Under the pieces are notes generated by a model that saw only the letters and a program-made list of their open reading frames with translations, did no database searches and had not been told where the DNA came from. A DNA stretch of 64,000 bases from CAYSZB01 sp964435475. Its GTDB lineage: Bacteria; Chloroflexota; Anaerolineae; Anaerolineales; Anaerolineaceae. The DNA lies in contig CAYSZB010000002.1 in assembly GCA_964435475.1 (NCBI GenBank), forward strand, positions 23,226 through 87,225, read 5' to 3'. Numbering within the stretch: position 1 is the first letter of the stretch; every line of letters starts with the position of its first letter. The translations under genes were made by a program, and so were the position numbers. Positions 60,002 to 64,000 of the stretch are shown here, one piece after another.

Positions 60002-61921
60002 ATGTCAAAAATTATCGGAATCGATCTCGGAACAACCAACTCAGTCGGTGCAGTCATGGTCGGCGGTGAACCGGTGGTCATCCCTTCAGCTGAAGGGGAA
60101 CGCCTGGTGCCCTCCGTGGTGGCTGTCAACAAGAACGGGGAAAGGCTGGTCGGTCGCGTAGCCCGCAACCAGGCCATCGTCAACCCCGAAAATACCATTT
60201 TTTCCATCAAACGCTTTATGGGTCGCAAATATGACGACCCCGAAGTGCAAAAGGCGCTCAGCCGCGTACCATACAAGATCGCCAAAGCCCCCAATGGCGA
60301 TATCCGTGTGATCCTGGGCGGGCAGGAATATTCACCACCCGAGATCTCAGCCATGATTCTCGGCAAGATAAAGCGCGACGCCGAAGCCTACCTGGGCGAA
60401 CCTGTCACCCAGGCGGTCATCACCGTTCCCGCTTACTTTAACGATGCCCAGCGCAATGCCACCAAGGACGCCGGCAAGATCGCCGGTCTCGAGGTCCTGC
60501 GCATCATCAACGAGCCCACTGCTTCCTCTCTTGCCTATGGTCTGGACAAGAAAAAGAACGAGGTCATCGGCGTCTACGACCTTGGCGGCGGCACCTTCGA
60601 TGTCTCCATCCTTGAAGTGGGTGATGGTGTCTTCCAGGTGCGCTCCACCTCGGGCGACACCTTCCTCGGTGGTGATGACTTTGACCAGCGTGTCATGGAT
60701 TTCCTGGCCGATGAGTTCAAGCGTGAAAATGGCATCGACCTGCGCCAGGATCGCCAGGCTCTCCAGCGCCTTAAGGAAGCATCTGAAAAAGCCAAGATCG
60801 AGCTTTCAACCACCATGCAGGCAGAGATCAACCTCCCCTACATCACAGCCGACGCCTCCGGTCCCAAGCATCTTGTGACCACCCTGACCCGTGCAAAGCT
60901 CGAGCAGCTGACCGAAGACCTGCTCAAACGCAGCATGACCCCCCTCAAACAGGCCATGCAGGACGCCAACCTCAAGACCTCCGAGATCAATGAGGTCGTC
61001 ATGGTCGGCGGCATGACCCGTATGCCCGCAGTGCAGGAAATTGTGCGCCGCGAGTTCAACAAGGAACCCCACAAGGGCGTCAACCCGGACGAGGTTGTCG
61101 CTGTCGGTGCCGCCATCCAGGCCGGTGTCCTGGGCGGTGAGGTCAAAGACATCCTCCTTTTGGATGTTACCCCGCTGACCCTGTCCATTGAGACCCTCGG
61201 TGGCATCGCCACGCCCCTCATCAAGCGCAATACCACCATCCCGACCCGCGAAAGCCAGGTCTTCTCAACTGCCTCTGACAGCCAGACCCAGGTTGAGATC
61301 CATGTGCTGCAGGGCGAGCGCCCCATGGCAGCAGACAACAAGTCGCTGGGCAAGTTCAACCTCGATGGCATCCCGCCAGCCCCCCGTGGCATCCCCCAGA
61401 TCGAAGTGACCTTCGACATCGATGCCAATGGCATCCTGCAGGTCACTGCCAAGGATAAAGCCACCGGTCGCAGCCAGAATATCACCATCACCGCTTCCTC
61501 CGGGTTAAGCGAGGCGGAAGTCGAAAAGATGCGCCGCGAAGCCGAAGCCAACGCCGAGGAAGACCGCAAGAAGAAAGAACTGATCGAAGCCCGCAACAAT
61601 GCCGACAACCTGGCCTATTCCGCCGAGAAGACTCTCAAGGATCTCGGTGAAAAAGTGCCCGCTGATCTCAAGACCCAGGTCGAGGATGCTGTACGCAAGG
61701 TCCGCGAAGTCAAAGACAAAGACGACCTCGCTGCCATCGTCAAAGAAACCGAAGCCCTGAGCCAGGTTTTGCAGCAGGTCGGGCAGGCTGCTTATGCCGC
61801 TGAACAGGCAAGTGCCGCCCAGGCCGAACAAACCCAGGGCACAACTGAGCCGGGTGCTGCCGATGGCAAGACCCCGCCGGATGATGATAATGTAGTTGAT
61901 GGCGAATACAAGCAAGTTTAA
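60002..61921 (+). CDS. dnaK: Chaperone protein DnaK (Hsp70)
   Basis: ATP-driven chaperone, 639 residues. The phosphate-1 loop IGIDLGTTNS, the VPAYFNDAQRNATKDAG signature, YDLGGGTFDVSIL and the linker VKDILLLDVTPLTLS are intact. The substrate domain and helical lid follow, and the C-terminus ends DDDNVVDGEYKQV, the typical bacterial tail. The tail before it is Ala/Gln/Thr-rich. Controlled with hrcA and grpE. Confidence 0.98.
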   Translation: MSKIIGIDLGTTNSVGAVMVGGEPVVIPSAEGERLVPSVVAVNKNGERLVGRVARNQAIVNPENTIFSIKRFMGRKYDDPEVQKALSRVPYKIAKAPNGDIRVILGGQEYSPPEISAMILGKIKRDAEAYLGEPVTQAVITVPAYFNDAQRNATKDAGKIAGLEVLRIINEPTASSLAYGLDKKKNEVIGVYDLGGGTFDVSILEVGDGVFQVRSTSGDTFLGGDDFDQRVMDFLADEFKRENGIDLRQDRQALQRLKEASEKAKIELSTTMQAEINLPYITADASGPKHLVTTLTRAKLEQLTEDLLKRSMTPLKQAMQDANLKTSEINEVVMVGGMTRMPAVQEIVRREFNKEPHKGVNPDEVVAVGAAIQAGVLGGEVKDILLLDVTPLTLSIETLGGIATPLIKRNTTIPTRESQVFSTASDSQTQVEIHVLQGERPMAADNKSLGKFNLDGIPPAPRGIPQIEVTFDIDANGILQVTAKDKATGRSQNITITASSGLSEAEVEKMRREAEANAEEDRKKKELIEARNNADNLAYSAEKTLKDLGEKVPADLKTQVEDAVRKVREVKDKDDLAAIVKETEALSQVLQQVGQAAYAAEQASAAQAEQTQGTTEPGAADGKTPPDDDNVVDGEYKQV

Positions 61922-61943
61922 TTGAATTTAACAGTAGAATAGA

Positions 61944-61978
61944 GGTTAGAGGCATCCTCACCATGGATGCCTCTAACC
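61944..61978 (+). terminator. Strong hairpin between dnaK and dnaJ
   Basis: GGTTAGAGGCATCC (61944-61957) and GGATGCCTCTAACC (61965-61978) are perfect 14-bp arms with a 7-base loop, followed by TGTTTGCTTTTA. The poor T tract suggests partial termination, an mRNA processing site or a stabiliser. Confidence 0.7.
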
Positions 61979-61999
61979 TGTTTGCTTTTATCCTGGAGA

Positions 62000-62032
62000 A
62001 TGCCTGGTATAGATTTATATGGAAAAACGTGA
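62000..62032 (+). CDS. Possible 10-residue leader peptide overlapping the dnaJ start
   Basis: ATG at 62000 is preceded by GGAGA and opens a ten-codon frame ending in TGA at 62030-62032, overlapping the dnaJ start at 62019 in another frame. Ribosomes terminating there could reinitiate at dnaJ, which has no ribosome site of its own. The proposal rests on position only. Confidence 0.35.
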   Translation: MPGIDLYGKT

Positions 62033-63137
62033 TTATTATGAAGTTCTGGGGGTACCGCGCAATGCGAGCGCTGACGACCTGAAGTCGGCATTTCGCAACC
62101 TGGCGCGTCAATTCCACCCGGACGTCAACAAAAGCCATGACGCGGAAGAAAAATTCAAAGAGATCAACGAAGCTTATGGCGTGCTTTCCGATGCCGACAA
62201 ACGCGCTGCTTATGACCGTTACGGTCACGCCGGTGTAAACTACCAGGGCATGCCGGATTTCAGCAGCATCGACCTGTCTGACATCCTGGAAGGTTTCTTT
62301 GGCGGCTTTGGTGGCTTTGGCTCCGGTCGCCGCAGTGCCAATGCTCCCCGCCGTGGTCCCGACCTCACATCGCGTGTCAAAATAACCTTTGAAGAGGCTG
62401 TTTTTGGCGTTGACAAGGAGATCGAGATCATCCGTGATGAAAAATGTGCCACCTGCAGCGGCAGCGGTGCCGAACCGGGCACCTCACCCCGTACCTGCTC
62501 CACCTGCAAAGGCCAGGGTGAGGTACGCCAGGTCCACCAGACCTTCCTTGGCTCCATGGTACAGGTCGTGACCTGCCCTGCATGCAGCGGCAAGGGCGAA
62601 ACCATCGACACCCCCTGCCATACCTGCCGCGGACGCGGACTGGAGCGTAAGACCATCAAGAAGACCGTTTCCATCCCAGCCGGCGTGGACGATGGCAACC
62701 AGATGCGCCTTTCGGGTGAAGGACAACCCGGTGCCAACGGCGGCCCCAGCGGTAATTTTTACCTCGAACTGGAGGTCGCCCCCCACCAGTATTTCCGCCG
62801 CAATGGCACCGACATCCTCCTGGACGTGGATATCAACATTGCCCAGGCAGCCCTGGGGGACGAGATCAGGATCCCCACGGTCGATGGCGATGTCAGCCTG
62901 CGCATCCCCCCCGGCACCCAACCCGGCAAGGTCTTCCGCTTACGTGAAAAGGGCGTCACGGTCATCCGCAAGGCAACCCGCGGTGACCAGCTGGTCACGG
63001 TCAACGTCAACATCCCCACCACACTGGATGCCAAACAAAAAACCCTTCTCGAGGAACTCGGCAAGACCATGGGTACTGACATCAAGATCCAGGAACGCAG
63101 TTTCTTCGACAAGTTAAAGGACAAACTCGGTGGCTGA
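62019..63137 (+). CDS. dnaJ: Chaperone protein DnaJ (Hsp40)
   Basis: DnaK co-chaperone, 372 residues. J domain with H33-P34-D35, a Gly/Phe region (GFFGGFGGFGSG) and the zinc domain with four CxxCxGxG repeats (CATCSGSG, CSTCKGQG, CPACSGKG, CHTCRGRG) are all present, followed by the C-terminal substrate domains. The MEKRDYYEVLGV start is the family's usual one. No ribosome site precedes it. The end overlaps the prmA start by 8 bp. Confidence 0.97.
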   Translation: MEKRDYYEVLGVPRNASADDLKSAFRNLARQFHPDVNKSHDAEEKFKEINEAYGVLSDADKRAAYDRYGHAGVNYQGMPDFSSIDLSDILEGFFGGFGGFGSGRRSANAPRRGPDLTSRVKITFEEAVFGVDKEIEIIRDEKCATCSGSGAEPGTSPRTCSTCKGQGEVRQVHQTFLGSMVQVVTCPACSGKGETIDTPCHTCRGRGLERKTIKKTVSIPAGVDDGNQMRLSGEGQPGANGGPSGNFYLELEVAPHQYFRRNGTDILLDVDINIAQAALGDEIRIPTVDGDVSLRIPPGTQPGKVFRLREKGVTVIRKATRGDQLVTVNVNIPTTLDAKQKTLLEELGKTMGTDIKIQERSFFDKLKDKLGG

Positions 63138-64000
63138 TCCTATTCATTGGCTGGAAGTATCCCTGACCACCAGCGGCGAACTGGCGGAAGCTGTCGCCGA
63201 GGTGTTCAGCCGCTTTGTCAGCAACGGCGTGGTCGTTGAGAGCGAAACCGTCTTCAACCAGGCTGAGCAGGAAGCCCAACCCACCGGCAATATGCGCGTT
63301 TTTGGCTACCTGCCCTTTGATGAAGCGATCGAGGAGCGCAAAAACGCGCTCGAAGAAGCCCTCTGGCACCTTTCCTTCATCAAGGAACTGCCCACCCCCA
63401 CGTTTACGCCCATCCAGGAGCAGAATTGGATGACCGCCTGGCGCGACCATTACCAGCCGATCCAGGTTGGGCAGAGACTGCTCATTTTGCCGGCATGGAT
63501 GGATGCCCAGCCCGGTGAGACGCGCCATATCGTGCGCATCGACCCGGCGCAGGCCTTTGGCACCGGTACGCACCCCTCGACACAGCTATGCCTCCTGGCG
63601 GTCGAGAAATTGACCCGCCAGGGACAGAATGTCATCGACCTGGGCTGCGGATCGGGCATTTTGGCCATTGCTGCCCTGCGGTTCGGCGCGCAGTATGCCC
63701 TGGCGATCGATATCGATGAACTTTCGGTCCAGGCAACCCTGCAGAATGCCGCTTTGAACGGTGTGCTCGACAAGGTCGATATCCGCCAGGGGTCGCTCAG
63801 GCAGGTGCTGGACAACCAGTTCCTGATCAACCAGGCACCACTCGTGCTGGTCAACATCCTCGCCCCGGTCATCATAAACCTCTTCAAGGAAGGCCTGGCG
63901 GAGCTCGTCGTCCCCGGGGGAAAGATGGTGTTGGCAGGCATCCTTGAGAGCCAGGCGGATTTGGTGATGGCGGCCGCAAGAGCCAGCGGACTAAAATTTG
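63130..64000 (+). CDS. prmA: Ribosomal protein L11 methyltransferase PrmA (3' end cut by window)
   Basis: SAM-dependent trimethylation of ribosomal protein L11. The GTG at 63130 overlaps the end of dnaJ. The reading frame begins ADPIHWLEVSLTTSGELAEAV, the N-terminal PrmA substrate-binding domain. DLGCGSGILAIAALRFGA near residue 170 is motif I, and IDIDELSVQATLQNAALNG motif II. The frame is open to the window end. Its place after dnaJ is common in bacteria. Confidence 0.93.
   Translation, partial: MADPIHWLEVSLTTSGELAEAVAEVFSRFVSNGVVVESETVFNQAEQEAQPTGNMRVFGYLPFDEAIEERKNALEEALWHLSFIKELPTPTFTPIQEQNWMTAWRDHYQPIQVGQRLLILPAWMDAQPGETRHIVRIDPAQAFGTGTHPSTQLCLLAVEKLTRQGQNVIDLGCGSGILAIAALRFGAQYALAIDIDELSVQATLQNAALNGVLDKVDIRQGSLRQVLDNQFLINQAPLVLVNILAPVIINLFKEGLAELVVPGGKMVLAGILESQADLVMAAARASGLKF

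Overview
The window looks like a chromosomal stretch of an anaerobic member of the Chloroflexota, probably class Anaerolineae. This is inferred from several signs: lipoproteins and secreted proteins typical of a single-membrane cell, a T-box leader, a CIRCE/HrcA heat-shock control, leaderless-type promoters, and secreted proteins that end in a 'YLPL'-like tail. No rRNA, tRNA, phage, IS element or CRISPR array was seen. A 100-N scaffold gap at 27925-28024 shows that this is draft assembly, probably a metagenome bin.

Layout. (1) 1-6481: molybdenum/tungsten cofactor genes (MoeA-PBP, moaC, moaA, a MOSC-MogA fusion), then a structured leader and the tungstate transporter tupABC. (2) 6484-13150: a ChrA-type transporter on the minus strand, a T-box-controlled pheST operon, and small membrane or Cys-rich proteins. 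(3) 13264-29489: a divergent Gfo/Idh oxidoreductase and a 15-kb plus-strand catabolic operon. It holds a Liv-type ABC transporter, a NagB-like isomerase/deaminase, a creatininase-family hydrolase, an extended SDR, a UxuB-like SDR, a Gfo/Idh dehydrogenase, a PreA-PreT-like flavo-iron-sulfur fusion, an Ldh_2 oxidoreductase, KDPG aldolase and KDG kinase. (4) 29627-34522: a minus-strand operon of GGR-like flavoprotein, NUDIX, GxGYxYP protein and GPH-type sugar symporter. (5) 34693-46851: a beta-helix secreted protein, an HTH-cupin-NifX fusion, a ZIP metal transporter, a GH1 glucosidase, a small unknown operon with Ser-Asp-Gly-Trp repeats, a cell-wall amidase, a YgjP peptidase and lipoproteins. (6) 46961-58156: ferredoxin, AlkD, DUF952, a BadF-type kinase, two large unknown proteins, an acetyltransferase, a putative metalloprotease lipoprotein and a methyltransferase. 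(7) 58281-64000: the heat-shock cluster hrcA-grpE-dnaK-dnaJ-prmA behind a sigma-A promoter and a perfect CIRCE operator.

The most interesting region is the 14.4-29.5 kb operon. Its end is clear: KDG is phosphorylated to KDPG, which is split to pyruvate and glyceraldehyde-3-phosphate. Its beginning is not. By eye, three upstream enzymes lack the canonical active-site residue of their families, and the flavoprotein has DPD-type parts in a rearranged order. The parts list (polyol-type dehydrogenase, creatininase-fold hydrolase, SDRs, KDG branch) recalls the Thermotoga-type inositol route. The NagB-like gene raises the possibility of an amino-sugar or aminocyclitol substrate. This is inference and needs a biochemical test.
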